In this document: positions 55,492-64,000 of the stretch, piece by piece
How the letters are laid out: the number at the start of each line of letters is the position of its first letter
Numbering within the stretch: the first letter of the stretch is position 1
Assembly (NCBI RefSeq): GCF_030846195.1
Contig: NZ_JAVCWH010000002.1
Coordinates: 496,001 to 560,000, forward strand
Length of the DNA: 64,000 bases
Direction: 5' to 3'
DNA from: Paracoccus yibinensis
GTDB lineage: Bacteria > Pseudomonadota > Alphaproteobacteria > Rhodobacterales > Rhodobacteraceae
Made by a program: the position numbers and the translations under genes
Notes under the pieces: model-generated
Told to the model about the DNA's origin: nothing
Database searches by the model: none
What the model saw: the letters and a program-made list of their open reading frames with translations, nothing else

Positions 55492-55979
55492 TCGGCATCC
55501 TGCGGCTGGCGGTGGCAGTCTGCGTCGCCGTCGCCCTGTCGCAGTTCCCGGCCTTTTCGGACCAGTATGTCCAGCGTCTTGGCGGACGGGTCGACGCCCT
55601 GTCCCGTGTCGCCGCCGACTTCGACGCAAGCGCCGACGGCGCGGGCCTGACGCGGGAACAGGCGCTGGCGGACCTGTCGGGCAGCGCCTTCCGCGACGCC
55701 CATGGGGCGAACATGCGCGATGTCTTTGCCCGCCTGGACCGGGCGCGCGCGGATCTGCAACTGCTGCGCCTTGCCGGGCCGCTGGAACGGATGCTGCTGC
55801 CCCACTGGATGCGCGACGGAGAAACGCTGGCAGCCACCTGGGGCGATTTCCGCCCGGCCGTTCCCGTGACGGTTGCGGGCTTCTGGGCTGCGGGAATCGG
55901 TCTGGTCCTGGGTTGGCTGCTTGCGGCCCTTGCCGGGCTGGTCTTCCGGCGCCCCCAGGAACGGCTCGGCTGGCGTTGA
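55488..55979 (+). CDS. DUF2937 family membrane protein
   Basis: This 163-residue protein has hydrophobic helices at the N-terminus ([16 protein letters not shown]) and C-terminus and a soluble middle with [20 protein letters not shown], the pattern of DUF2937. The GTG start overlaps the proS stop by four bases (GTGA), so it is coupled to proS. The function is unknown. Confidence 0.85.
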   Translation: MIGILRLAVAVCVAVALSQFPAFSDQYVQRLGGRVDALSRVAADFDASADGAGLTREQALADLSGSAFRDAHGANMRDVFARLDRARADLQLLRLAGPLERMLLPHWMRDGETLAATWGDFRPAVPVTVAGFWAAGIGLVLGWLLAALAGLVFRRPQERLGWR

Positions 55980-56092
55980 CCATGCGTCACCAGCCTGAAA
56001 AGGCAAGGATTGTTGATAATATCCTGCTTTTCTTTTGAACAGGGCGCTTCTAACGTGCGGCGCAGGACATTGTTCCAACTGGGAGACAATCA

Positions 56093-57277
56093 ATGAAAAA
56101 ACTTCTTCTGGCCACCGCCGCCGGTGCCCTTCTGGCCGGCGCCGCAAGCGCCGAGGAGATCAAGCTTGGCATGTCGCTGGGCTTCACCGGGCCGCTGGAA
56201 TCCATGGCACCGGGCATGGCGTCGGGCGCCGAACTGGCCATGAAAGAGGTCAGCGACAGCGGCCTGTTGCTGGACGGATCGACCGTGGTGCCCGTGCAGG
56301 GCGATTCGACCTGCATCGACGCCGCAGCCGCCACCGCCACCGTGGAACGCCTGATCACCGCCGAAGGGGTCAAGGGAATCGTCGGCGGCATGTGCTCGGG
56401 CGAGGCGATCGCATCGCTGCAGAACGTGGCCGTGCCGAACGGCGTCGTGATGATCTCGCCGTCCGCGACCTCGCCCGCGCTGTCCACGATCGAGGATAAC
56501 GGCCTGTTCTTCCGCACGTCGCCGTCGGACGCCCGCCAGGGCGAGGTGATGGCCGACATCATGATCGAAAAGGGCATCAAGAACGCCGCCGTCACCTATA
56601 CCAACAACGACTACGGCAAGGGCCTGGCGGACGCCTTCGCGGCGGCTTTCCAGGAAAAGGGCGGCACCGTGACGGTGAACAGCGCCCATGACGACGGCAA
56701 GGCCGACTATTCGGCCGAGGTCGCGGCGCTTGCCGCGGCGGGCGGCGACGCACTTGTCGTCGCGGGCTATGTCGATCAGGGCGGTTCGGGCGTCGTGCGC
56801 GCGGCGCTGGATACCGGCGCCTTCGACACCTTCGTGTTCCCCGACGGCATGGTCGGCCAGGCCCTGGTGGACAATTTCGGGTCGGAAATCGACGGCAGCT
56901 TCGGCCAGAACCCCGCAGCCGAGGGCGAGGGCCGCGAGAAGTTCCTGGAGATGGCCAAGGCCGCAGGCTTCGACGGCACCAGCGCCTATTCGGCCGAGGC
57001 TTATGACGCCGCCGCGCTGATGCTGCTGTCCATGGCCGCCGCCAAATCCAGCGATCCCAACGTCTGGAAGAACAGCGTGATGGATGTCGCCAACGAGCCG
57101 GGCGAAAAGATCCTGCCGGGCGAACTGGCCAAGGGCTTGGAAATCCTGAACGGCGGCGGCGACATCGACTATGTCGGCGCCTCGTCCATCGAGATGGTGG
57201 GCGCGGGCGAAACCGCCGGCGTCTATCGCGAGGTCGCCATCGAGAACGGCGAATTGGCCGTCATCGGCTATCGCTGA
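56093..57277 (+). CDS. ABC transporter substrate-binding protein, branched-chain amino acid type
   Basis: This 394-residue periplasmic protein has a signal peptide (about residues 1-20) and the type I binding fold of LivJ/LivK proteins: IKLGMSLGFTGPLESMAPGM, GIVGGMCSGEAIASLQ and YTNNDYGKGLADAF. Two cysteines (C74 and C99 region) may pair. The ligand could be leucine, isoleucine or valine, or another amino acid or amide. It leads livG, livF, livH and livM, separated from livG by a terminator. Confidence 0.93.
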   Translation: MKKLLLATAAGALLAGAASAEEIKLGMSLGFTGPLESMAPGMASGAELAMKEVSDSGLLLDGSTVVPVQGDSTCIDAAAATATVERLITAEGVKGIVGGMCSGEAIASLQNVAVPNGVVMISPSATSPALSTIEDNGLFFRTSPSDARQGEVMADIMIEKGIKNAAVTYTNNDYGKGLADAFAAAFQEKGGTVTVNSAHDDGKADYSAEVAALAAAGGDALVVAGYVDQGGSGVVRAALDTGAFDTFVFPDGMVGQALVDNFGSEIDGSFGQNPAAEGEGREKFLEMAKAAGFDGTSAYSAEAYDAAALMLLSMAAAKSSDPNVWKNSVMDVANEPGEKILPGELAKGLEILNGGGDIDYVGASSIEMVGAGETAGVYREVAIENGELAVIGYR

Positions 57278-57294
57278 GGCGAAATCCATGCCAA

Positions 57295-57328
57295 GGCCCG
57301 GCAGCCATGCGGTTGCCGGGCCATTTTT
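57295..57328 (+). terminator. Terminator after the binding-protein gene
   Basis: A 9-bp stem (57295-57303 with 57314-57322) is followed by ATTTTT. It lies between the binding-protein gene and livG and could lower expression of the membrane genes relative to the binding protein, as in other ABC operons. Confidence 0.85.
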
Positions 57329-57389
57329 CATGACAAAAGCCGCAAAATGCGGTCACACTTCACCAATGGCGTGAAGACGGGGTAAACGA

Positions 57390-58172
57390 ATGATCAGGGT
57401 CGAAGACCTTCACCGGCATTTCGGGGGCTTCCGCGCCGTCGATGGCGCCAGCCTGACCATCGAGACCGGCTCGATCACCGGGCTGATCGGACCGAACGGC
57501 GCGGGCAAGTCCACGCTGTTCAACGTCATCGCGGGCGTGCTGCCGCCGACATCGGGCCGCGTCTTCATGGATGGCGAGGACATCACCGGCCTGCCGCCGC
57601 ACGCGCTGTTCCACAAGGGGCTGCTGCGGACATTCCAGCTTGCGCACGAGTTCAGCTCGATGACGGTGCGAGAGAACCTGATGATGGTGCCGGGCGCCCA
57701 GTCGGGCGAGACGATCTGGAAGACCTGGTTCCAGCGCGGCCGGATCGAGCGCGAGGAAGCCGAATTGCGCAGAAAGGCGGACGAGGTCCTGGACTTCCTG
57801 ACCATCCGCCACCTGACCCATGAAAAGGCCGGGAACCTGTCGGGCGGGCAGAAGAAGCTTCTGGAACTGGGCCGCACCATGATGGTGGACGCCAAGGTCG
57901 TCTTCCTGGACGAGGTCGGCGCGGGCGTGAACCGCACGCTTCTGATGACCATCGCCGACGCGATCATCCGGCTGAACAAGGAACGCGGCTATACCTTCTG
58001 CGTGATCGAGCACGACATGGATTTCATCGGCAAGCTGTGCGACCCGGTGATCGTCATGGCCGAGGGCAAGGTGCTGGCCCGTGGCAGCGCCCAGGACATC
58101 ATGCAGAACGAGGCCGTGATCGAGGCCTATCTGGGCACGGGCCTGAAGAACAAGGACATGGTGGGCGCATGA
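57390..58172 (+). CDS. livG: Branched-chain amino acid-type ABC transporter ATPase 1
   Basis: This 260-residue ATPase has Walker A GPNGAGKST (34-42), signature NLSGGQKKL, Walker B VVFLDEVGAGVN and switch His in IEHDMDFI. LivG powers the LivHM channel together with LivF. Its TGA overlaps the livF ATG. Walker B ends in DEVGAG, the common LivG variation. Confidence 0.95.
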   Translation: MIRVEDLHRHFGGFRAVDGASLTIETGSITGLIGPNGAGKSTLFNVIAGVLPPTSGRVFMDGEDITGLPPHALFHKGLLRTFQLAHEFSSMTVRENLMMVPGAQSGETIWKTWFQRGRIEREEAELRRKADEVLDFLTIRHLTHEKAGNLSGGQKKLLELGRTMMVDAKVVFLDEVGAGVNRTLLMTIADAIIRLNKERGYTFCVIEHDMDFIGKLCDPVIVMAEGKVLARGSAQDIMQNEAVIEAYLGTGLKNKDMVGA

Positions 58173-59002
58173 GCGATCTGGACGCAGCCTTCGGCCATCG
58201 CGGCAACCGCGACGCCTCGCTTGTGAACATGCACGGCAGGGGCGTGATCGACGGCACGCGGCCCTCGGGTCCGACAGGGCCGGGCCACGCGGGCGATCCT
58301 TTCCTGATCGGCGAAGGGATGACCGGCGGCTATGGCAAGGGGGCCGACATCCTGCACGACTGCACCATCGCGGTCGAACGGGGCCAGATCGCCGTCATCG
58401 TCGGCCCCAACGGCGCGGGCAAGTCCACCGCCATGAAGGCGATCTTCGGGATGCTGAACCTGCGCAAGGGCAGCGTCCGGCTGAACGGGCGCGACATCAC
58501 CGCGCTGAACCCGCAGGACCGCGTCAAGGCGGGCATGGGCTTCGTGCCGCAGGTCAACAACATCTTCCCGTCCATGACGGTCGAGGAGAACCTGGAGATG
58601 GGGGCCTTCATCCGCAGCGACGACATCCGCCGCACGATGGAACAGGTCTATGACCTGTTCCCCGCGGTCGCCGCCAAGCGCCGCCAGGCCGCGGGCGAAC
58701 TGTCGGGCGGGCAGCGCCAGCAGGTGGCCGTGGGCCGCGCGCTGATGACGCAGCCGTCCGTCCTGATGCTGGACGAACCCACCGCGGGCGTCAGCCCCAT
58801 CGTCATGGACGAATTGTTCGACCGCATCATCGCCATCGCGCGCGGCGGCCTTCCGGTGCTGATGGTCGAACAGAACGCCAAGCAGGCGATGATGATCGCC
58901 GACAAGGCCTATGTGCTCGTCCAGGGCGCGAATGCCCATACCGGCACGGGCCATGAACTGATGCAGAACGACGAGGTGCGCCGCACCTTCCTGGGGGGCT
59001 GA
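58169..59002 (+). CDS. livF: Branched-chain amino acid-type ABC transporter ATPase 2
   Basis: This 277-residue ATPase has Walker A GPNGAGKST (79-87), signature ELSGGQRQQ and Walker B VLMLDEPTAGVS. It is longer than typical LivF (about 235) because of about 45 extra N-terminal residues, Gly/Pro/Arg-rich and without clear motif. The ATG overlaps the livG stop (ATGA), and livH follows after three bases. Confidence 0.94.
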   Translation: MSDLDAAFGHRGNRDASLVNMHGRGVIDGTRPSGPTGPGHAGDPFLIGEGMTGGYGKGADILHDCTIAVERGQIAVIVGPNGAGKSTAMKAIFGMLNLRKGSVRLNGRDITALNPQDRVKAGMGFVPQVNNIFPSMTVEENLEMGAFIRSDDIRRTMEQVYDLFPAVAAKRRQAAGELSGGQRQQVAVGRALMTQPSVLMLDEPTAGVSPIVMDELFDRIIAIARGGLPVLMVEQNAKQAMMIADKAYVLVQGANAHTGTGHELMQNDEVRRTFLGG

Positions 59003-59005
59003 GCC

Positions 59006-60013
59006 TTGGACATCCTCAACGCCCTTGTGGCCTTTCTGAACTTCGTCTTCATTCCCGCCGCCGCCTATGGCGCGCAGCTTGCGCTTGGCGCGCTTGGGGT
59101 GACGCTGATCTATGGCATCCTGCGGTTCTCGAACTTCGCCCATGGCGACACCATGGCCTTCGGAACGGCCATCACGATCCTGACGACTTGGGGCCTCCAG
59201 TCGCTTGGCATCTCGCTGGGCGTGCTGCCGACCGCGCTGCTGGCCTTGCCCGTGGGGATCGCGGCCACCGCGCTTCTGGTGCTGGGCACGGACCGCGTGG
59301 TCTATCGCTTCTATCGCGCGCAGAAGGCGGCGCCGATCATCTTCGTCATGGCGTCGGTGGGCGTGATGTTCATCATGAACGGGCTGACGCGGCTGATCAT
59401 CGGCGTGGACGACCAGCGTTTCGACGACGGAGCGCGCTTCATCATCAATGTCCGCGACTTCCGCGAATGGACCGGATTGGCCGAAGGCCTGGCCCTGCGG
59501 TCCACGCAGGTGCTGACGCTGGTGGTGACGGCGATCGTCTGCGGGGCGCTGTTCTGGTTCCTGAACCGCACCAAGAAGGGCAAGGCCATGCGCGCCTATT
59601 CCGACAATGAGGATCTGGCGCTGCTGTCGGGCATCGACCCGGAACGCGTTGTGCGCATGACCTGGATCATCGCCGCCGCGCTGATCACCATTGCCGGGGT
59701 GCTGTATGGGTTGGACAAGTCCTTCCGGCCCTTCAACTATTTCCAGCTTCTGCTGCCGATCTTCGCCGCGGCCATCGTGGGCGGGCTGGGCAGCCCCCTT
59801 GGCGCCATCGCGGGCGGCTTTCTGGTCGCCTTTTCCGAGGTTGCCGTGACCTACCCTTGGGTCAAGGTCGCGGGCTACCTGGCCCCCGGCTGGCAGCCGG
59901 ATGGGCTGCTGCAACTGCTGGGGACCGAATACAAGTTCGCCGTCAGCTTCGTCATCCTGATCGTGGTCCTGCTGTTCCGCCCGACAGGGCTGTTCCGCGG
60001 CAAGTCGGTGTAA
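59006..60013 (+). CDS. livH: Branched-chain amino acid-type ABC permease 1
   Basis: This 335-residue permease has about eight helices and the LivH motif GVTLIYGILRFSNFAHGDTM near the N-terminus and IFAAAIVGGLGSPLGAIAGG later. The start is TTG at 59006, with GGGGGG upstream and a position three bases past livF; the next ATG is deep in the first helices. Start codon TTG may reduce translation. Confidence 0.93.
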   Translation: MDILNALVAFLNFVFIPAAAYGAQLALGALGVTLIYGILRFSNFAHGDTMAFGTAITILTTWGLQSLGISLGVLPTALLALPVGIAATALLVLGTDRVVYRFYRAQKAAPIIFVMASVGVMFIMNGLTRLIIGVDDQRFDDGARFIINVRDFREWTGLAEGLALRSTQVLTLVVTAIVCGALFWFLNRTKKGKAMRAYSDNEDLALLSGIDPERVVRMTWIIAAALITIAGVLYGLDKSFRPFNYFQLLLPIFAAAIVGGLGSPLGAIAGGFLVAFSEVAVTYPWVKVAGYLAPGWQPDGLLQLLGTEYKFAVSFVILIVVLLFRPTGLFRGKSV

Positions 60014-60025
60014 GGGGGGTCCGTC

Positions 60026-61357
60026 ATGTCATCCAACCGTCAAGCCGCAGCCGCCAGCCCCTGGCGCGCGCCCATCCTTTTCGCGGTCCTCGCGCTTCTG
60101 TTCGTGCTGGAAGGCACCGTCAGGAACGGCATGTTCTCGGGGTCGTGGAACACGTCGCTGGCGATCCTGAACATGGGCCTGATCTCGGCGATCACCGCGC
60201 TCGGCGTGAACATGCAATGGGGCTATGCCGGACTGTTCAACGCAGGCGTCGTGGGTTTCCTGGCGCTTGGCGGCCTGGCCCCGGTGCTGGTCTCGCTGCC
60301 CCCGGTCGAGGGGGCCTGGGCCGCGGGGGGGCCGCGCCTGATCCTGGCGCTGCTGGTGGGCCTGGGCACGCTGGCCCTGGCGAAGATCGCCTATACCCGC
60401 ACCGGCCGCGCCTGGACCGTCGCCCTTGTGCTGCTGGCGGGCTTTGTCGCCTATCGCTGGCTGTTCGACCCCGCCGTGACCGCCATCGAGGCCAACAACA
60501 GCGCCCGTGCCGGCAATATCGGCGGCCTTGGCCTGCCGATCCTGCTGTCCTGGATCGTGGGCGGCGCCTTTGCCGCCGCCGCCGCCTGGGCCGTGGGCAA
60601 GGTCGCGCTCGGTCTGCGCTCGGACTATCTCGCCATTGCCACGCTGGGCATCGGAGAGATCATCGTGGCGGTCCTGCGCAACGAAAACTGGCTGGCGCGC
60701 GGGGTCATGAACGTTACCTCGATCCCCCGGCCCGTCCCGTACGAGATCGACCTGCAACAGAACCCGGCCTTTGTCGATTTCGCCGCAAGCTGGGGCTTCG
60801 ACGCGGCCGAGGCTTCGGGCATCTGGGTCAAGCTGTGCTACATGTCGCTGTTCCTGGTGGTGCTGCTGGCGATCATCCTTCTGGCCGAACTCGCGCTGAA
60901 ATCGCCCTGGGGCCGGATGATGCGCGCCATCCGCGACAACGAGACCGCGGCCGAGGCGATGGGCAAGGACGTCACCGCGCGCCACCTGCAGATCTTCATC
61001 CTGGGTTCGGCGGTGATCGGCGTCGCAGGGGCGATGATGATCACGCTGGACGGGCTGATGGCGCCCAACAGCTATAACCCGCTGCGCTATACCTTCCTGA
61101 TCTGGGTGATGGTCGTGGTCGGCGGATCGGGCAACAACTGGGGGGCGGTGTTGGGCGCGGTGCTGATCTGGTTCCTGTGGATCAAGGCCGAGGTCTGGGG
61201 TCCCAACCTGATCGGCGCCCTGGTCGGCCCCCTGCCCGATGGCGACGTCAAATCCCATCTGCTGAACAGCGCCGCGCACATGCGCTTCATCGCCATGGGC
61301 CTGGTGCTGCTTCTGGTGCTGCGCTTCGCGCCAAGGGGACTTGTGCCCGAAAGATGA
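60026..61357 (+). CDS. livM: Branched-chain amino acid-type ABC permease 2
   Basis: This 443-residue permease has about ten helices and LivM motifs LGVNMQWGYAGLFNAGVVG, LRSDYLAIATLGIGEI and MVVVGGSGNNWGAVLGA. It is somewhat longer than the usual 320-430 because of extra segments in the middle. It ends the transporter operon, followed by a terminator. Confidence 0.94.
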   Translation: MSSNRQAAAASPWRAPILFAVLALLFVLEGTVRNGMFSGSWNTSLAILNMGLISAITALGVNMQWGYAGLFNAGVVGFLALGGLAPVLVSLPPVEGAWAAGGPRLILALLVGLGTLALAKIAYTRTGRAWTVALVLLAGFVAYRWLFDPAVTAIEANNSARAGNIGGLGLPILLSWIVGGAFAAAAAWAVGKVALGLRSDYLAIATLGIGEIIVAVLRNENWLARGVMNVTSIPRPVPYEIDLQQNPAFVDFAASWGFDAAEASGIWVKLCYMSLFLVVLLAIILLAELALKSPWGRMMRAIRDNETAAEAMGKDVTARHLQIFILGSAVIGVAGAMMITLDGLMAPNSYNPLRYTFLIWVMVVVGGSGNNWGAVLGAVLIWFLWIKAEVWGPNLIGALVGPLPDGDVKSHLLNSAAHMRFIAMGLVLLLVLRFAPRGLVPER

Positions 61358-61364
61358 CACCGGG

Positions 61365-61388
61365 AGGGGCGCAGGACGCGCCCCTTTG
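61365..61388 (+). terminator. Terminator of the liv operon
   Basis: An 8-bp stem (61365-61372 with 61378-61385) with AGGAC loop ends in T's, eight bases after livM. Confidence 0.85.
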
Positions 61389-61390
61389 CC

Positions 61391-61455
61391 TTGGTCCAAA
61401 TATCCACGGGGGGAATCGCCGGAACGGCGATGGGGGGCAGTCGGCCCCCCGGCCA
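61391..61455 (-). repeat. Dispersed hairpin-GGATATTT element, copy 3
   Basis: On the minus strand downstream of the CAP gene this is a G/C stem with CCGGGGGG and CCCCCC arms, an inner inverted repeat, then GGATATTTGG. It matches the elements at 3356-3396 and 34646-34692 in layout and in lying between convergent genes. Confidence 0.7.
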
Positions 61456-61466
61456 CGGCAGCAATC

Positions 61467-61994
61467 TCAGCCGCAGTTGTCGCCCAGGACCACGCTGTAA
61501 TAGGTCCGCCCATCCGCCCCGACGGCATGACCGCTGCCCAGTTGCCGGCTGGTCTGGCCCAGAAGCTCGGTCCGTTGCGCATCCTGGGACAGCCAGGCGT
61601 CAAGGGCATCCCCGGGACTGCCGCCCCGGCTGACAAGTTGCACCACTCCGCAAACCGGGTATCCCACCGCCCGCGCCCGGTCCACGACACTGGACCCGTT
61701 CGAGCCTTCCACATCGACGCGGCCAAGCGCGGCCATGTCGCAGGCGTGGCTTTGCGCGATCTGCGCCAGCAAAGGCGCGCTGTCCAGCAAGGTCTTGCCT
61801 TCGGCCTGACGCGCGCCGTTGACGGCGCCGTCCAGGGCGGCGGCGGTCGCCGCATCGCCCGTGCAGGACGCGGCCAGGGCTTCCTCGGCCGGAGGTTCCG
61901 CCTGGCGCCAGGGCAGCGCCACGCCCGGCCCCTGCCCGCAGGCAGACAGCAGCGACAAAGCAAGCGGTGCGGCAAGGGCGCGGAAGGCGGACAT
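61467..61994 (-). CDS. CAP-domain lipoprotein
   Basis: This 175-residue protein has a lipobox (SLLSAC, C19) and a CAP/SCP-like domain: LLAQIAQSHACDMAALG, then GSNGSSVVDRARAVGY, and GHAVGADGRTYYSVVLGDN. The usual paired His of the CAP cavity are partly replaced. Secreted CAP proteins in bacteria have unclear function. It is convergent with livM and divergent from guaA. Confidence 0.85.
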   Translation of the reverse strand: MSAFRALAAPLALSLLSACGQGPGVALPWRQAEPPAEEALAASCTGDAATAAALDGAVNGARQAEGKTLLDSAPLLAQIAQSHACDMAALGRVDVEGSNGSSVVDRARAVGYPVCGVVQLVSRGGSPGDALDAWLSQDAQRTELLGQTSRQLGSGHAVGADGRTYYSVVLGDNCG

Positions 61995-62096
61995 GAAAAA
62001 CCTCTCTCAACGGTCTGGCGGAACGCGGGCCTGCTGGCGGCAGTTCCGGGCTGCAAATCCCTTGCACGGCGTCAAGGCCGCGCTTAAAGCGCATCC

Positions 62097-63656
62097 ATGA
62101 CCCAGCACCAACGCCTTCTGATCATCGACTTCGGATCCCAGGTCACGCAACTGATTGCGCGGCGTTTGCGGGAACTGAACGTCTTTTGCGAAATCCACCC
62201 CTATAACCTGCTGACCGACGACATCCTGCGCGGATTGAACCCGCAGGCCGTGATCCTGTCCGGCGGGCCGGACAGCGTGACCCGTGCGGGCAGCCCCCGC
62301 GCCCCGCAGGCGCTGTTCGACATGGGCGTACCGATCTTCGGCATCTGCTATGGCCAGCAGGTGATGATGGAGCAGCTGGGCGGCGCGGTCGAAGGCGGGC
62401 ACCATGCCGAATACGGGCGCGCCTTCATCGCCCCGGCGGAAGGCCACAAGGGCGACGGCATCTTCGCGGGCCTCTTCGATGCCGGACGCGAGGAAGTCTG
62501 GATGAGCCATGGCGACCGCGTGACCGCGCTTGCGCCGGGCTTCGAGGTCATCGGCGTCTCGCCCAATGCGCCCTTCGCCATGATCGCGGACGAAAGCCGC
62601 CGCTTCTATGGCGTGCAGTTCCACCCCGAGGTGCATCACACGCCGCGCGGCCGCACCATGCTGGAAAACTTCGTCCGCATGGCGGGCTTCACCGGCGACT
62701 GGACCATGGCCGGTTACCGGGACGAGGCGATCCGCAAGATCCGCGAACAGATTGGCGACAGGAAGGTCATCTGCGGTTTGTCCGGCGGCGTCGACAGTTC
62801 CGTCGCCGCCGTCCTGATCCACGAGGCGATCGGCGACCAGCTGACCTGCGTCTTCGTGGACCACGGCCTGCTGCGGCTGAACGAGGCCGAGGAAGTCGTG
62901 ACGATGTTCCGCGACAACTACAACATCCCGCTGATCCATGCCGACGAATCCGAGCTGTTCCTGGGCGCCCTGGAAGGGGTCAGCGACCCCGAGGTCAAGC
63001 GCAAGACCATCGGGCGGCTGTTCATCGACGTGTTCCAGCGCTACGCATCGGGCATCGAGGGGGCCGAGTTCCTGGCCCAGGGCACGCTTTACCCCGACGT
63101 GATCGAAAGCGTCAGCTTCAGCGGCGGGCCTTCGGTCACGATCAAGTCGCACCACAATGTCGGCGGGTTGCCGGAAAAGATGGGCCTCAAGCTGGTCGAA
63201 CCGCTGCGCGAGTTGTTCAAGGACGAGGTCCGCGCCCTGGGCCGCGAACTGGGCCTGCCCGACAAGTTCATCGGCCGCCACCCCTTCCCCGGCCCCGGCC
63301 TCGCCATCCGCTGCCCCGGAGAGATCACGCGCGACAAGCTGGACATCCTGCGCAAGGCGGATGCGGTCTTCATCGACCAGATCCGCCGCCACGGCCTTTA
63401 CGACGAGATCTGGCAGGCCTTCGTGGCGATCCTGCCCGTGCGCACCGTGGGCGTGATGGGCGACGGGCGGACCTATGACTATGCCTGCGCGCTGCGGGCG
63501 GTCACCTCGGTCGATGGAATGACGGCGGATTATTACCCCTTCTCCCACGACTTCCTGGGCGAGACGGCGACCCGCATCATCAACGAGGTCAAGGGCATCA
63601 ACCGCTGCACCTATGACATCACCTCGAAGCCGCCGGGCACGATCGAGTGGGAATGA
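62097..63656 (+). CDS. guaA: GMP synthase (glutamine-hydrolysing)
   Basis: GuaA aminates XMP to GMP. The N-terminal amidotransferase has the nucleophile C84 in FGICYGQQ and FHPEVHHT; the ATP-pyrophosphatase loop [12 protein letters not shown] follows at about residue 224, and the dimerisation domain ends with KPPGTIEWE. Length is 519 residues. Identification is certain. Confidence 0.99.
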   Translation: MTQHQRLLIIDFGSQVTQLIARRLRELNVFCEIHPYNLLTDDILRGLNPQAVILSGGPDSVTRAGSPRAPQALFDMGVPIFGICYGQQVMMEQLGGAVEGGHHAEYGRAFIAPAEGHKGDGIFAGLFDAGREEVWMSHGDRVTALAPGFEVIGVSPNAPFAMIADESRRFYGVQFHPEVHHTPRGRTMLENFVRMAGFTGDWTMAGYRDEAIRKIREQIGDRKVICGLSGGVDSSVAAVLIHEAIGDQLTCVFVDHGLLRLNEAEEVVTMFRDNYNIPLIHADESELFLGALEGVSDPEVKRKTIGRLFIDVFQRYASGIEGAEFLAQGTLYPDVIESVSFSGGPSVTIKSHHNVGGLPEKMGLKLVEPLRELFKDEVRALGRELGLPDKFIGRHPFPGPGLAIRCPGEITRDKLDILRKADAVFIDQIRRHGLYDEIWQAFVAILPVRTVGVMGDGRTYDYACALRAVTSVDGMTADYYPFSHDFLGETATRIINEVKGINRCTYDITSKPPGTIEWE

Positions 63657-63683
63657 CCCTTCTGATCCCCTGAAAGGACCATC

Positions 63684-64000
63684 ATGACCTGCGCCTGCGG
63701 CCATCACCATTCGCCTCGCCACCACCTTGAGGCCAAGGGCACGCCCGTTCCGCTGCCCAAGCCGATGCTGGGCCTGACCGGGCGGCTGGTCTGTCAGGAC
63801 GCGGGCCAGATGATGACCGCGTTGTCGCTGCTGCCCGAACACCTTCGGCTGAGCCGCGAGGAACCGGGCTGCCTGCGCTTCGACCTGTGGCAGGACGAGG
63901 ATCCGCTGATCTGGAACCTGTCCGAACTGTTCATCGACGCCGAGGCCTTTGCGGCGCATGGCGCGCGGACCGCAGACAGCGCATGGGGCCGCGAAAGCGC
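63684..64000 (+). CDS. Antibiotic biosynthesis monooxygenase-like protein (5' part)
   Basis: The gene runs off the right edge; 105 codons are visible. GAAAGGA precedes the ATG. The start MTCACGHHHSPRHH is rich in Cys and His, and from about residue 35 the pattern GRLVCQDAGQMMTALSLLPEH, then REEPGCLRFDLWQD and NLSELFIDAEAFAAHGA is that of ABM-fold (YgiN-like) proteins. It follows guaA closely. The Cys/His head might bind metal. Confidence 0.8.
   Translation, partial: MTCACGHHHSPRHHLEAKGTPVPLPKPMLGLTGRLVCQDAGQMMTALSLLPEHLRLSREEPGCLRFDLWQDEDPLIWNLSELFIDAEAFAAHGARTADSAWGRES

Overview
The window is chromosomal DNA from an alphaproteobacterium of the Rhodobacteraceae, most likely Paracoccus or a close relative. 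This rests on high GC in almost every gene, gene order matching the succinate dehydrogenase to lipoamide dehydrogenase region I remember from Rhodobacter sphaeroides, the ethylmalonyl-CoA-pathway genes lying inside that region, a short ProS, an alphaproteobacterial DksA and the hdaA-ppk-ppx order. The genus call is inference. I saw no rRNA, tRNA, CRISPR array, insertion sequence or integrase.

Region by region. 1-3318: glycyl-tRNA synthetase (glyQ, a small membrane protein, glyS); glyS carries an abnormal low-GC stretch. 3414-8332 (minus): sdhCDAB with two lipoproteins and a sulfotransferase-like gene between sdhA and sdhB. 8555-11227 (minus): mcl2, an NnrU protein, a DUF1737 protein and mch, two ethylmalonyl-CoA-pathway steps. 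11309-24954: a TauE permease, then mdh, sucC, an unknown low-GC gene, sucD, three related lipoproteins, sucA, sucB, a MAPEG protein, lpdA and a lytic transglycosylase. With sdh this encodes the TCA steps from 2-oxoglutarate to oxaloacetate, except fumarase.

25104-34634: pgk, two peptidyl-prolyl isomerases, a divergent pyruvate phosphate dikinase-like protein, a cell-wall hydrolase, and folB-folP-glmM. 34700-44643: a flavin monooxygenase, dksA, an AAA ATPase, a membrane protein, metY, a SIMPL protein with a His-Gly tail, a very large Ala/Pro-rich protein with GspL/PilM-like and GspC/PilP-like ends, and a GumN/TraB protein. 44738-46854: groESL with a CIRCE operator. 46855-48290: an AT-rich gap and a glycosyltransferase-like gene, the most island-like stretch. 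48313-53998 (minus): AI-2E transporter, hdaA, ppk, ppx. 54130-61357: proS, a DUF2937 protein and a branched-chain amino-acid-type ABC transporter. 61467-64000: a CAP-domain lipoprotein, guaA and a truncated monooxygenase-like gene.

The main non-gene observations are a paired TGTGATCAC palindrome with identical 21-bp spacing upstream of both sdhC and sucC, implying common control of the two TCA operons, and a hairpin-plus-GGATATTT element found three times, each time between convergent genes. The best candidates for undescribed biology are the recoded segment in glyS, the gene between sucC and sucD, the tandem lipoprotein family in the suc operon, and the GspL/GspC-like fusion protein.
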